Positions 49,999 through 61,334 of a stretch of 64,000 nucleotides of DNA are shown piece after piece. The DNA is from Zeus faber. Taxonomy: Eukaryota; Chordata; Actinopteri; Zeiformes; Zeidae. The stretch lies in assembly GCA_960531495.1 (NCBI GenBank), contig OY482851.1:11514329-11578328 (forward strand), given 5' to 3'. The translations under genes were made by a program, and so were the position numbers. Below the pieces are notes generated by a model. The model had not been told where the DNA came from and ran no database searches. It worked only from the letters and a program-made list of their open reading frames with translations. Position 1 is the first letter of the stretch, and the number at the start of each line of letters is the position of its first letter.

Positions 49999-50159
49999 TG
50001 TTATGTTGTTCTCTGTCTTTTTGCACTTGCATTAGATTGTGAAATATTTAACGTCCCTCGCTTTCTCTTTGTCTCACTGCCTGTCTGGCATCCTGTCTGT
50101 CTCTGCGCCACCCCCACCCGCACCCCTTCATTTCTTTATAATTGCGGTCTCGGTGGGAG

Positions 50160-50802
50160 ATAACAGGGATACTAATAGCTGCTACAGCCTTGTTAGCCTG
50201 TGGCAAAGTAGTTAACCCTGGCAGACGTGGACACACAAACAGAAACGCACGCACGCACACAACTCAATCAACAGGCAAAGCTTCTCAGACATTAGACTGT
50301 GATTGAGGTTGTTGATTTTTGTTTTTAAAAAATGTTTACTTCAAAATAACATATTAGTAAGTTTCCCTAATTACATTTCACGTAGAAGTTGTATGAAGAT
50401 GAAAATGTGTTGGGACGAGACGTTACCTAAACTTCCACCAAATGACTGATCGGGGCCGAGTCCGAGCTGCAACAGTTGAAATTGGTACTGTTCTTAATTG
50501 GCTCAAACACTGCAATTAACAATGATTGCAATCACCACGCGCTGCAGAGATGAGCAGCCCAGTGCTAAGGTATGTTATTATAGTCATTAGTGGCTCCAAT
50601 TACTATTACACTGTTCTGCACCCTGTTTCACTAACACCCAAACACGCACACAGTGTTTTCCCCTGGGGGTGCTTTGGTATGTCTGAGAGTATTTACATTT
50701 CCAGGTTCTTTGTTTGTTGTTCAGACATTAGGAATGTATCTTCTAATAGTGGCTTCCCTGATTAACTCACAGTAAACAAAAAGGATCAACTTTTCAGAAC
50801 TA
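50160..50802. promoter_or_regulatory. Candidate conserved non-coding block
   Basis: 50420-50620 is unique and carries TTAATTGG, GCAATTAACAATGATTGC and CAATTACTATTACA, that is, closely packed homeodomain/POU-like sites. Enhancer role is inferred. Confidence 0.3.
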
Positions 50803-50804
50803 CG

Positions 50805-50967
<163 letters not shown>

Positions 50968-51144
50968 GACTCGCTTCCGCCTGTGGTTTGCGTCTATTTA
51001 TTTGCCTGTCTGCGTGTGTTTGCGTATGTTTGTGTGTGGACTCGCTTGAATATGCATTAGGTCACATTTTTAAAATTTGTGCGTGTGTTGGTTTGTGTCT
51101 GAACTCGGAGCATTTTTTGGCATGAGGCTTTGCCTGGTGCTCAT

Positions 51145-51262
51145 TCATAGCAACCACAGTTCAGTTACTGAGAATAATCACTGGGTTTATGGAGGTTTAC
51201 TTAGCTGTAGCATGCCGTATAAATATTTTTTGCCGGATCAAGCCTCACAGTTACGTACGTGC
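51145..51262 (+). repeat. Diverged direct repeat, copy 2
   Basis: Second copy of the segment at 49874-49998, 1.27 kb downstream and in the same orientation. Confidence 0.75.
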
Positions 51263-51268
51263 GTGCCT

Positions 51269-51290
51269 GTGCTGTGCTGTGCTGTGCTGT

Positions 51291-51384
<94 letters not shown>

Positions 51385-51412
51385 TGTGTGTGTGTGCTTG
51401 TGTGCGTGCATC
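51269..51412 (+). repeat. (GCTGT)n and (TG)n compound microsatellite
   Basis: Four pentanucleotide CTGTG units, then about 45 TG units, then TGCT variants. Confidence 0.95.
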
Positions 51413-51824
51413 AGCGACTAGATTCCTTCTGCCTACGTCCTGTATTCATAATAGAAAAAGATGAATGCAACCCTCGTTTCCTATTATTTAATATATGTAT
51501 TTATACTTCAAGAGGGGAGCTGTCCTGGTGTTTGTGTGTTTATACCAGACTGTAACACGGAGGGAGATATTTAGAGGAGAGACAAAGGGGGGGATGGAGG
51601 GAAGAGATGGAGAGATGGAAAGAGTCTCCAGGTAGCGACGCAGACCGAGCTTGTTTGTTATGTCCGTTTCTCCTCTTGCTGCGGGATGCACCAACAACGG
51701 GTACCTGAATGCATTCAACTAAAACGGAGGCATTTCCTTACCTCTCATTCTCTCCCCTCCCTCTTATCTCTCTGCCTTCTCCTCCCCCTCCCTCCCTCCC
51801 TCCCTCCCTCTTGCCGCCGCCACC

Positions 51825-52180
51825 GTCATAAAAACTAATTTGAACAAAGCCGCCGAAATTGAAAAAAAGCCTCTCTGCATCCGCCTCGGAATTAGTTTAT
51901 TAGCATCTAAAAGGAGCCTGGGAGCAGACTTAAAACCCCATTTTCACAGGGAAATGACTTTTAAAGGAAAGATGCATTGTGCACAGTGGGAGATGATGAG
52001 CTGGATGGCACAAAGGGGAGTATTTGAGGCTGGAACTTTGACAGGGAGTGTCTCTTAAGGCGGCGGGACATTAGATGTCGCAGCGCTCGTTTGTTTGCTT
52101 ATTTCGACCTGTAATGAGCATTCCTTTGTCTCGACTAATTCTTTGCACCATGGAACCCGGAGAGAGTGTGCGTGTGTGTG
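51825..52180. promoter_or_regulatory. Candidate enhancer with SOX and homeodomain motifs
   Basis: Non-repetitive block with AACTAATTTGAACAAAG (a homeodomain core next to a SOX-type ACAAAG), GGAATTAGTTTATTAGC and CTGTAATGAGCATTCC. No stop-free coding frame is convincing. Regulatory role is inferred from motif density. Confidence 0.3.
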
Positions 52181-52458
52181 TGTTTGTGTGTGTGCGCGTG
52201 TGTTGATGACTGTGTGCTTTGTGTGTTTTCAAAGAGGGAAGTCAGAAGGACTATTTCTATTTATTTGTTTAGATTTTTAAATGCAATGTTTTTTTCATTT
52301 AGGTGGGATTCAATGCACAGGATTGCCCCCGAGGAGATTTACCCCCGGTTCTAAAGTGATATTGCACTATATATTTTAATATGGCAAATACGACAAATAG
52401 TGTGTACATTGTGTGTGCACTTCTGTCTGTACACACTCTGTGTCTTTCTTCAAGCCAG

Positions 52459-52626
52459 CTACAATTTCAGTGAAAATGAAACACAAACCAAATACAAAGA
52501 CCCCCAGAAACTGAACAAAATAGAAAACAAACAACAGACAACCACCACAGAAACCTCAGCTAAAGTGTCCCCCGTCACATCAGTCACATCAGTCACATCA
52601 ATCACATCGCCCCTAATCAGACAAAG
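52459..52626 (+). CDS. Candidate internal coding exon, Thr/Ser-rich
   Basis: A pyrimidine-rich stretch ending in TTCAAGCCAG is followed by 168 bases without a stop in the frame open from 52400. They end at CAAAG before GTGAAT, a good splice donor; the frame stops 2 bases into the intron. The peptide includes YNFSENETQTKYKDPQK, is Asn/Gln/Thr/Lys-rich, and holds a (VTS)3 repeat encoded by a 9-bp tandem repeat. I do not recognise the protein. An upstream acceptor at 52454 is an alternative. It is the best exon-like segment in the window but could be chance. Confidence 0.25.
52576..52611 (+). repeat. 9-bp minisatellite, four units
   Basis: GTCACATCA repeated four times with small changes, inside the candidate exon. 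Confidence 0.9.
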
Positions 52627-53880
52627 GTGAATTCTGTTTTGTTTTCTGTTTCTGTTTCTGTATTTTTCTCTTTTGTTTGGTGAAAAAGGGCCCTGGGAGC
52701 AAACCTTTCCCTGGCCCTGCCCTCGTCTCTCCTTGTTTTAATCCCTACATTTATGCCTGACTGTCATTAAAGGTAGAGCGGGAGTAAAGTTTTGAGCACT
52801 GGACTGGAGGATGGAAAGTATTTCAACACGTTGCCTGAACACAGCGGCCTATCATTTTTCAGTACTTCTTTTTTTTACCGTGCAGGAGTTCCTGTACTGC
52901 TCGTATCCTACCTGCACTGGATGCAAGCATGGAGGTACAGTATCGTGGAATTTATAGCTGCACTAAACATGATTTTTTAATGTGAAACAGTATGAAAACA
53001 CAGCGAGCTGTGTGAAGGAAGCGTGAGATGCTGGCTTCCCAGAATGTGTCGGCTCATGCTGTCTGACAGCTTGTTGGAGCTCCATGTTGACAAAAGACAG
53101 CTCTTCCCAGTTTTACAACCCTCCGTCACTGTCTGCTTGTAAGTTTTTTGAACACTTTGGTCGCTCCTATTGCCGCTCTGTACTGTAACAGTATTATTGC
53201 ATGATGAATTGCGCAAGATCAAATCCCTGCTTTTTTCACCCCGTCTTTCCCTGAACTCCCTCAAGACATCCACAATAGAAACAAATTACCGTCTGTTGTA
53301 AGATCTACTGGCACTGAGGCCGTCTGGCAGAGCTTCACACAGTGACAGTTTTTGACCACACCTCTGCTCTCTGAGTGGCCCTTTCAGTGCAACATCACTT
53401 GTTCACATCGTTAACTTGATATTTTCAAAAGGTGATATTCCCACAATGTGGAGAGCGGCTCAGGTGGTCACTCCACACAAAAGAGGTGACACCAGTGACC
53501 TAAATAATTACTGTTATACATCAAAGCTCTCCTGTGTGACCGATAACTGGACATACCTAACCATAAGTGGTGAACTTATGGATTGAGCTCCTTGTGCCTT
53601 TCTCCAGGTTAAATATATTCTCCAGCCACAGCATTTATGGTGCAGGCCTAGAAACTTAACAGTAACTGCTGTAACTGTTATTTCGTATGGCCTTGTTGAT
53701 TATAGAGATACCCCTTATGCTCGTGCTCATACAGAGTGCTGCAGGTCCTGACAAAGTCTTAAAATGTCCTAAGCTCAGTTTTACATATATGAGGCCTTAA
53801 AAGTTAGAGTCTTTAACAGTCTTGATTTCAACATAAACATTTTGTCAGATGTATCCATATATTCCTTTTTTGTCAAAATG
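52627..53880. other. Unique sequence, no gene seen
   Basis: Nothing recognisable. Confidence 0.5.
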
Positions 53881-54008
53881 AGTCAGGTTCATCTGCATCA
53901 GAGTCAGCGTTTCGGATTTCTTTTATGAAAGCCGAAGCCTATTGCTGAACCTTATACTAACCTTCATACTCACCTGCTACTCCTACCTGGTGCTAGATGA
54001 ACCTGACT
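53881..54008. mobile_element. Possible 128-bp miniature inverted-repeat element
   Basis: AGTCAGGTTCATCT at 53881-53894 is matched exactly by AGATGAACCTGACT at 53995-54008. No target duplication is clear, so it may be a small MITE or another inverted duplication. Confidence 0.45.
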
Positions 54009-55240
54009 TACTTAACACTTACTTGTAGAGAGAAATCAAACAAAACCCCCCTGACTTACCTGTCCAAAGTTCTGTAGAAAACAAGTTGTGGTTAGATTTA
54101 TTACAGTTGCGAAGCTCTTCTTCTTGGTTTCTGACCCAAAGGGAACTGTTATAATAACAGTTCAAAGAACCATCAGAGCCTTCCTGGCTTCTATCCTGCA
54201 CTAACCCATGTACTGTAGTACGTGCCTTTATAGCCCGAATAAGATAATTGGATTTTAAATTTTGTAGAAATGTCTTAATAAGTTCCTAAAAGTACTAAAT
54301 TAAACTCTCCGATACCTACAAACACTCTGATGTGGTTATATTAAATTGTTTAGTCAGGCCGAATAACCTCTACAGCTTGAGGAATCTACATAGTATCTCA
54401 GGCCTTATGATACTGTATGCGTCATCTTTAATTTTAAATAGAACAATCATCACAGCAGCTCACTGGATTGGTTAGCTCTTGAGAGGTTTCTCGTATCTGA
54501 GAAAGGGTTGTTTGTCTATCTTACTACTGTCAATTTTATCATTAGTCGAGATAATTGGTCTTTCTTGGGAAAAGGGATTTTAATTTCAACGACCCAAAGC
54601 TGTATTGAGAAAAAATACAGAGAGGTGCTACAGAGTCGATTTGGGTGTGGGGCCGTTTTGTCTTGAAGCTGAAGGAATTCGAAATGAAGCAGCCTCAAGA
54701 ATTCGAAACGAATTCGAAATGAAGCAGCATTACGTTGGACTCAATGGCTCCACTTCCTCTCATGCCCTTCCACTCACTCTGATTCCCCCGGTGGACAAGG
54801 AGGAGTAAGTAAGAGGTGGTTGGTTTATTTATGATGGACAGAAGGTGCGAGTCATTAAAATATTGAGGGGAAAGTGCCTCTGCTCTCGTTGCATTGCAAT
54901 CGAGTCCTGAGGAATACGAGTCTCTCATACGAGGAGCACTGCGAGGGGCGTAGCCGCTTCACATGAATTCAAACATGGCCACACTCGTCACTCTGCCTCA
55001 CATGGGAGGACCCTTCTTCACCTTAGCTGCTGCTATGTGTGGTGGTGTACACATGTTGTACAAACACACAGTGTGTGTGTGTGTGTATGTGTGTGTGTGT
55101 GTGTTTATTCACTTGTGCTCAGTATTCAGCCCACATAAAAGGAGTGTAGCTGCCTATGATGGGCTTTTCACTCCCAGTTGTCATTTTCTAACAGCTTGTA
55201 GACAAACTCATTACGCCTAACACCTGCTCTTGCCCTGTTT
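54009..55240. other. Unique sequence, no gene seen
   Basis: A local duplication of GAATTCGAAATGAAGCAGC occurs at 54676-54730. A short GT tract is at 55072-55105. No gene supported. Confidence 0.5.
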
Positions 55241-55242
55241 AA

Positions 55243-55278
55243 GTGTGCGTGTGTGTGTGTGTATGTGTGCGTGCGCGG

Positions 55279-55346
<68 letters not shown>
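55243..55346 (+). repeat. (GT)n microsatellite
   Basis: Imperfect at the left (GTGCGTGCGCGGGC), perfect for the last 65 bases. It runs directly into a DD36E transposon end. Confidence 0.95.
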
Positions 55347-55347
<1 letters not shown>

Positions 55348-55348
<1 letters not shown>

Positions 55349-57191
55349 ACCGATCAGCCACAACACTAAAACCACAGGTGAAATAACATTGATCATCTGG
55401 TTCCAATGGCACCTGTCACCTGGGATATACTGTATTAGGCAGCAAGTGAACAGTCAGTTCTTGAGGTTGATGTGTTGGAAGCAGGAAAAATGGTCAAGCG
55501 TAAGGATCTGAGCGACTCTGACAAGGACCAAACTGTGATGGCTAGACGACTGGGTCAGAGCATCTCCAAAACAACAGGTCTTGTGGGCTGTTCCCAGTAT
55601 GCAGTGGTTAGTACCGACCAAACGTGGTCCAAAGAAGGACAACCGCTGAACCGGTGACAGGGTCATGGGCGCCCATGGTTCATTGATGCGCGTGGGGAGC
55701 GAAGTCTAACCCGTCTGGTCCGATCCCACAGAAGAGCAACTGCAGCACAAATTGGTGAAAAAGTTAATGCTGCTATGATAGAAAGGTGTCAGAACACACA
55801 GTGCATCACAGCTTGCTGCGTATAGGGCTGCGTAGGTGCCCATGCTGACCCCTGTCCACCACCGAAAGCGCCTACTTCTAATGGGCATGTGAGAGTCAGA
55901 ACTGGACCATGGATGAAGGTGGCCTGGTCTGATGAATGACATTTTCTTTAACATCATGTGGATTAAGGCTGCAGGAACACAATTTGAAACTCGAATAGAA
56001 TTATTTGAACGCTGAAATTGCCATTTGATTTTTATGAATAAATAATTGTTTTGCCAAATGTTAACGAATCAATTCACATGTGATGAGCAAGAAAGTTCAA
56101 TACAAGTTCATTCAGTTTGTTGCACAGTGAACACACATTAGAGAGATACTCCAAGAAAGTCCACTTCTCCTCCAGCGTTTCACTCTGTGTCCAAGGGAGG
56201 GTGCGCCTTTGACCCGAAATGTCCAGTAATTCCACGGAAATGGCGATCAACGTGGTGAATAAAAGGGACCTTTACTGACAGAATGTGCTCTAGTGCAGAG
56301 GTTCCCAAACACCAGCTTTTACCACCCGGCCGTGAGAACACGGGCGGGATTTTTTCCCGCAGTGATCTGCGATCTTCTCCGCAGCAGAGCAGCAGCTGGG
56401 AACAGAGTAAATTAAATTCATCTGGAGTTTTTATTTGCTTTGTTTGGGGAAAATTTTGCCCTGATTGGGCCTGTGGGACCGTGCGTTTCCACAGCACTGA
56501 ATTTGAGCATTAAGAATTTGAGTATATTTCAAGATTAATAATAATCTTCAAATATACTATAGAAATATACATATACTATACTTTACAAATTCAAATGGGA
56601 TTATAGAGGAATATCTGCAGCCCTAATGTGGATGGCCAGGTGCGTGCACGTCGATTACCTGGGGAAGAGATGCACTATGCGAAGAAGACAAGACGGCAGA
56701 GGCAGCGTGACGCTCTGGTCAATGTTCTGCTGGGAAACCTTTGGTCCTGGCGTTGATGTGGATGTTACTTTGACACGTACCAACTACCTAAACATTGTTG
56801 CAGACCAAGTACAATCCTTCATGGCAACATAATCCCTGGTGGCAGTGGCCTCTCTCAACAGGATGCACCCTGCCACACTGCGAAAGTAGTTCAGGAATGG
56901 TTTGAGGAACATGACAAAGACGAGATATCGATCCGGTTTAATATCTGTTCGTGTCGGGATCGGCTCGGAGGGACGCAACGAGCTACAGCCATCGAGAAGG
57001 TGATGGGAGTGCACAGAACAGCAGCCAGATACACACAACATGCCCGTTTTGCTTTTCCTCTCTCGGTTTTAAATCTATTTCTTATTTAAATTCTGCTTTT
57101 ATTCAGGTTTTTTTTGTTGTTGTTTTTTTTTTTACAGTGATCAAGAATATGGTATCGCGTCATTCTCATTTCCGGTTTTAATGTTGTGGCT

Positions 57192-57192
<1 letters not shown>
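55348..57192 (+). mobile_element. DD36E Tc1/mariner copy with nested hAT element
   Basis: Starts CACCGATCAGCCACAAC right after the GT repeat and ends TTTTAATGTTGTGGCTG right before another GT repeat, so it lies inside a GT tract. The transposase starts [16 protein letters not shown] at 55491 but is broken by indels and by a hAT element at 55964-56625. The part around 56640-56920 keeps the segment missing from the 36.1 kb copy. After about 56922 the third catalytic block is gone and about 250 bases of unrelated sequence lead to the terminus. Confidence 0.8.
55964..56625. mobile_element. hAT-type miniature element nested in the DD36E copy
   Basis: Ends TAAGGCTGCAG and CTGCAGCCCTA are inverted with one mismatch. 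The transposon sequence ATGTGGAT is duplicated exactly at both sides (55956-55963 and 56626-56633). The uninterrupted order is known from the other copy at 36.1 kb, so boundaries and duplication are certain to the base. The 662-base inside has no transposase frame. It is younger than its host element. Confidence 0.92.
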
Positions 57193-57264
<72 letters not shown>

Positions 57265-57268
57265 ACGC
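57193..57268 (+). repeat. (GT)n microsatellite
   Basis: About 34 GT units, continuing the tract split by the DD36E element; a second short GT tract is at 57382-57406. Confidence 0.95.
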
Positions 57269-57479
57269 GCATTTATTTGTTGCATGCGTTTACTGTACAT
57301 CTGTATACACAGTCTAGGGATTCACCTGCATGGTGGGATTGTCTTCGCACCAGACATGACTTTAGGTGACATTAGGTCATCGTGTGTGTGTGTGTGTGTG
57401 TGTGTGGAGAGAAATGTTGGCTTGGGTAAAAAAAAGTATATAGATTCTACAATACAATTCTATTGTTGAAATTCTGTCT

Positions 57480-57700
57480 GTCTGTTTTTTGATTTTCATT
57501 TCACCGTGGGATTGGATCAACGTCAAATCCAATAGTGAGATCCTGCCTGATAGCCAGCTCTAGATAAAAGTGTTAAGATGACACAATTAAGCATCCTTTT
57601 TGAACCATTACCGCCACTCTGGCCGCAGAGTCGGACCCATTATTCGCCGGAAGAAATCACCTCAAAAGCCTGGAGGAAACGTGTTTAATGACGGGGGGGG
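57480..57700. promoter_or_regulatory. Candidate conserved non-coding block
   Basis: Non-repetitive, with ATTGGATCAACGTCAAATCC and ACAATTAAGC-type cores, ending at a G run (57692-57704). Inference from composition. Confidence 0.22.
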
Positions 57701-57704
57701 GGGT

Positions 57705-58950
57705 GGGGTCAGCCAAAGTAGCAGCCAGCCTTTGCGGAAAAGTGCCGTTGAACTGCACTAAGTTCTCTTGTTCCATTGTTATCGCGTCATCGCTTTTGCC
57801 TTTCGCTTCTTCTCATTTTAGAACATTGTAAAAAGAGGAGAAGAGACAAGAAATCACCTCGAGTAACACTCACAGTAACAAAGATATCTTCATTCGGCGG
57901 GCGGGAAGAAAAAATAAAATAAATAGAGCATTCACAAAATACAATTTGGGATTCCAGGAAGAGGCTCCGAAACGGCCAAAGTGGTTGTAAAATAATCTTT
58001 TCCATATTCCCTTTTTTCTTTCACTCTCGGGGGGATTCCACAAAGCTGGAGCAGCGACTACAGTATTTCATGCTAAATCTGCAGCCTGTCGGGAAAAACC
58101 GTTTCATAAATTCACCTTGGCAGCGATCACGGTGATGGAGCGAGATTACCGTTGCCCCGGCGTGATGGACAGCGCCGGTGACAGCCACTGAAATGACTAT
58201 GCTAATTAACTGTTGCATATTTAACACTTCCGCCCCTGGTCGTCGGACCGCGCATGCGAGCGGCGTCGGAAGGGCCCCGGAACATCAAACAAAGTCGAGA
58301 CAATTTGTGTTTTTCAAGAGCAGAGATGCCGGGAAGCGTTCTTATATTCCCTTGAATAAACTGATGACTCTGAGATAGCACGTAATAGCTTTTCGTATCT
58401 GTTCTTTTTCTTCTTTCATTTTAAAACGTTTTCCTTCGCGTTATTTGCTCAAGCATGTTCCCCAAGCTTTTTTTTCCATCCCTTGATCCCATTTCGCCTT
58501 GAGGCCTCAGCCGCCGCGGATTTATTTGAGAACGGGGCGTTTTCTCTGGGTTTCGGCCTCCCGTTCCGCGCCAAAACGACCAAAAAAAAAAAAGAAAAGG
58601 ACAATTTTGGGAGATCACTTCGAAACCCCGTATTCCGTACGGCGGGGACGTGTGAAACGGAGCTCCTTGGAACGCGACGAGCGACCACCGTCGTGTTGTC
58701 CTCTGTGTCTCCAGGTTCCTCCCACTTTAGGAATGGCACATATGTGCGCCATTCATGCGTATGGTTGTTATGATCCCAGAGAACTTGATGTCAATCACCT
58801 GCTGGCCTGTCATGCTTATTTGAGCGCTTTGAATCGTCTTTGCATTCCCGTGTGGGCAAGAGATTATTATCATATTTTATTAATATAATATTATTATTAT
58901 TTTCTTTATCGGAGGGCGAAAAATGTGTTTACATACATGTGGACAAGGTC
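57705..58950. other. Unique sequence with CpG-rich part
   Basis: 58220-58280 and 58495-58700 are CpG-rich. Frames here are not recognised. No gene supported. Confidence 0.45.
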
Positions 58951-59295
58951 TTAGTTCAAAGTTCAAAGTGTACTTTATTGTCAATCGTACCATGCAACAC
59001 GTAATTACACAGAGGATCAAAATTGCGTTTCTCAATACTCCAAATGTGCAGTAATATTTGTAACACAGAACATATAACATGAAAGTGCGAAAGGCCAACA
59101 ACAATAGACACAACAACACAACAAGACTAAGGATAGTCTTAATACACTCAAGAAGTCAAATGAGGTATGTTATTAAGGTAATACGGTGCAGTACAAAGCT
59201 AGCAGCAAGAGGATATATATGTATACCAAGGGGATACAAATGTATTGTAAAAATGTAAATATTGTGCAGTCAGTTGGTCTTTGTGGGTGTCGTGT

Positions 59296-60214
59296 TCATG
59301 TCGTGTTTGGTGAGTTTAATAGTCTGATAGCCTTTGGAAAAAAGCTGTTCCTGAATCTGGTGGTATTGCACCGCATGCCAGAAGGTAGGAGGGTGAACAG
59401 TTTGTGTGCCGGGTGGGTGTGGTCCTTGATGATATTAGTGGCTCTCTTGCGGCAGCGAGACGGGTACAGGTCCTGGATGGATGGTTGTGCTGTTTTGGTG
59501 ATCTTCTCTGCTGTCCTCACCACTCTTTGTAGGGCTTTCTGGTCAGCAGCAGAGCAGCTGCCATACCAGACTGAGAGGCTTCTGGTAAGAATGCTCTCAA
59601 TAGCACCACTGTAGAAGGTGGTGAGGGCAGAAGGGGGAAGGTCAGCTCTCCTCATCCGGCGAAGGAAGCAGAGGCGTTGCTGTGCCTTCTTTACTAGGGA
59701 GGTGGTGTTGATTGACCATGTCAGGTCGTCTGTGATGTGCACCCCCAGGAACTTGGTGCTTTTCACAGACTCCGCTGCCCTGCCATTGATGGTGAGTGGG
59801 ATGTGTGGTGTGTGGTTCTTTCTGAAGTCCACGGTTATTTCTTTTGTCTTGTTTGCATTGAGATGTAGATTATTGTTGTCACACCAGTTGAGGAGTTGAT
59901 GTACCTCCTCTCTGTAGGCTGAGTCGTTGTCGTCACTGATGAGGCCCTGACACAACAGTCATGATGCCTATTTCGCTGAGTTTATTTACCAGGTGTTGGG
60001 GGATGACTGGGTCGAAGGCGGAACTGAAGTCAATGAACAGTATCCGCACGTAACTGTTTTTGTTTTCCAGATGAGCCAGGCATAGGTGGAGTGCTGTTGC
60101 TATGGCATCATCAGTGGAGCGATTGGGACGGTATGCAAACTGGAATGGATCAAGTGTAGTGGGGAGACTGGATGTTATGTGGGCCTTGACCAATCTTTCA
60201 AGGCACTTCATCAT
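59296..60214 (-). pseudogene. Rex1-like LINE reverse transcriptase and C-terminus, internally deleted
   Basis: Resumes at [12 protein letters not shown], passes [17 protein letters not shown] and motif A ([10 protein letters not shown]), then at about 59945 jumps from NKLSEIGI to [15 protein letters not shown]. This removes the segment with the TGAPQGCVLSP and FADD motifs, the second of which holds the catalytic aspartates. The thumb and C-terminal part follows in another frame (NKTKEITVDF, RSTKFLGVHITDDLTWS, WYGSCSA, FRNSFFPKAIRLLNS). A first deletion at about 60214 also removes the N-terminal fingers. Not functional. Confidence 0.85.
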
Positions 60215-61022
60215 AACCGGCTGAAGAATGTGTTAAGTGTGTTGAGGAAGTCTGTGTTGTCCTCGCACGGTGGGGGTGTTGGCCTGTAACCGGTGACTGA
60301 CTGAATGCCTTGCCACAAGCGACTGGAGTCTTTTGTGTCTGTGAAGTGTGATTGGATTTTCTGTCCATAGGCACGCTTCTTACGCCCCGGTTGAAGTGCA
60401 CGTACCTCCCTGGTGAACCAGGGTTTGTCATTGGCTCTTGTAGTGATGTTTTTGATGACGGTCACATCGTCCATGCATTTGTGTATATAGCCTGTCACAG
60501 ACTCAGTATATTCCGTTAGGTTGACATGATGGTTGGTAGTGGCAGCCTCCCTAATAACAGGCCAAACTGTGCATTCAAAACAGTCTTGGAGAGCTGAGGT
60601 TGCTCCTTCTGCCCATGCTCTGATCTGCTTCACAGACGCCCCACTCCTGGTTAGAAGTGGTTTGTAAGATGGCATTAGCATAACATAGAGATGGTCTGAG
60701 TTCCCCAGCTGGGGGCGGGGAACAGCTCTGAAGGCCGGTTTAATGTTGGTGTATACCTGGTCAAGAATGTTCTCTCCCCTGGTCGCAAAGTTCACATGTT
60801 TGTGGTAATGTGGAAGTACTGTCTTCAATTTGGCCTGATTGAAATCACCAGCGATTATATAGACAGAGTCTGGATTAGAGTTCTGCATTGAGCTCACAGA
60901 TTGATACAGTGTAGATTGATTGATACAGATTGTAATCGCACTGGGTGGAATGTAAACAGCTGTGATGTAGATGGCTGTGAATTCTCTGGGCATGTAGAAT
61001 GATGCTTCACTCAGGAATCTCC
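60211..61022 (-). pseudogene. Rex1-like LINE endonuclease and linker (partial)
   Basis: One open frame starting in FYMPREFTAIYITAVYIPPSA, with AGDFNQAKL and LGNSDHL, the late motifs of the AP-endonuclease fold including the catalytic His of SDH. It continues through the linker (DKPWFTREVRAL and SRLWQGIQSVTGY) to NTFFSRL, where it stops. The first half of the domain is missing. The long open frame suggests a relatively recent insertion. Confidence 0.85.
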
Positions 61023-61025
61023 TAT

Positions 61026-61299
61026 ATATATTTTATATATATTTACAGGCGTATGCAACACTGCAGTGAGTCATCCATCTAAATTATTCAACTATACAGC
61101 TCGTATTCAACAATACAGTCATAATTGTAAACACCTCCACACGGCAAGGCTCCATTTTCTTGTCGGTGGTGTTTATCATGGATTATTTTGGTGCAAGCGC
61201 CACAACAGCGGAGTGGCTTTAGAATCGTCGAAGCCGTGTTGAGAGGTAATGGATGACAGAGGGGGAGGAGGGGGAGGGGGGAGAAGAACAAGAAAGGGG

Positions 61300-61334
<35 letters not shown>

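Larger units (their letters stand above)
58952..61025 (-). mobile_element. Rex1/Babar-like LINE, 5' truncated with internal deletions
   Basis: Minus-strand non-LTR element. From its 5' side it has the second half of an endonuclease, a reverse transcriptase missing two segments, a C-terminal domain, and a 3' UTR ending in CAATAAAGTACACTTTGAAC (58957-58976). It is cut at about 61025 inside the endonuclease, as is usual for LINE copies. The family call is from the remembered Rex1-type protein ([23 protein letters not shown]). Confidence 0.85.
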
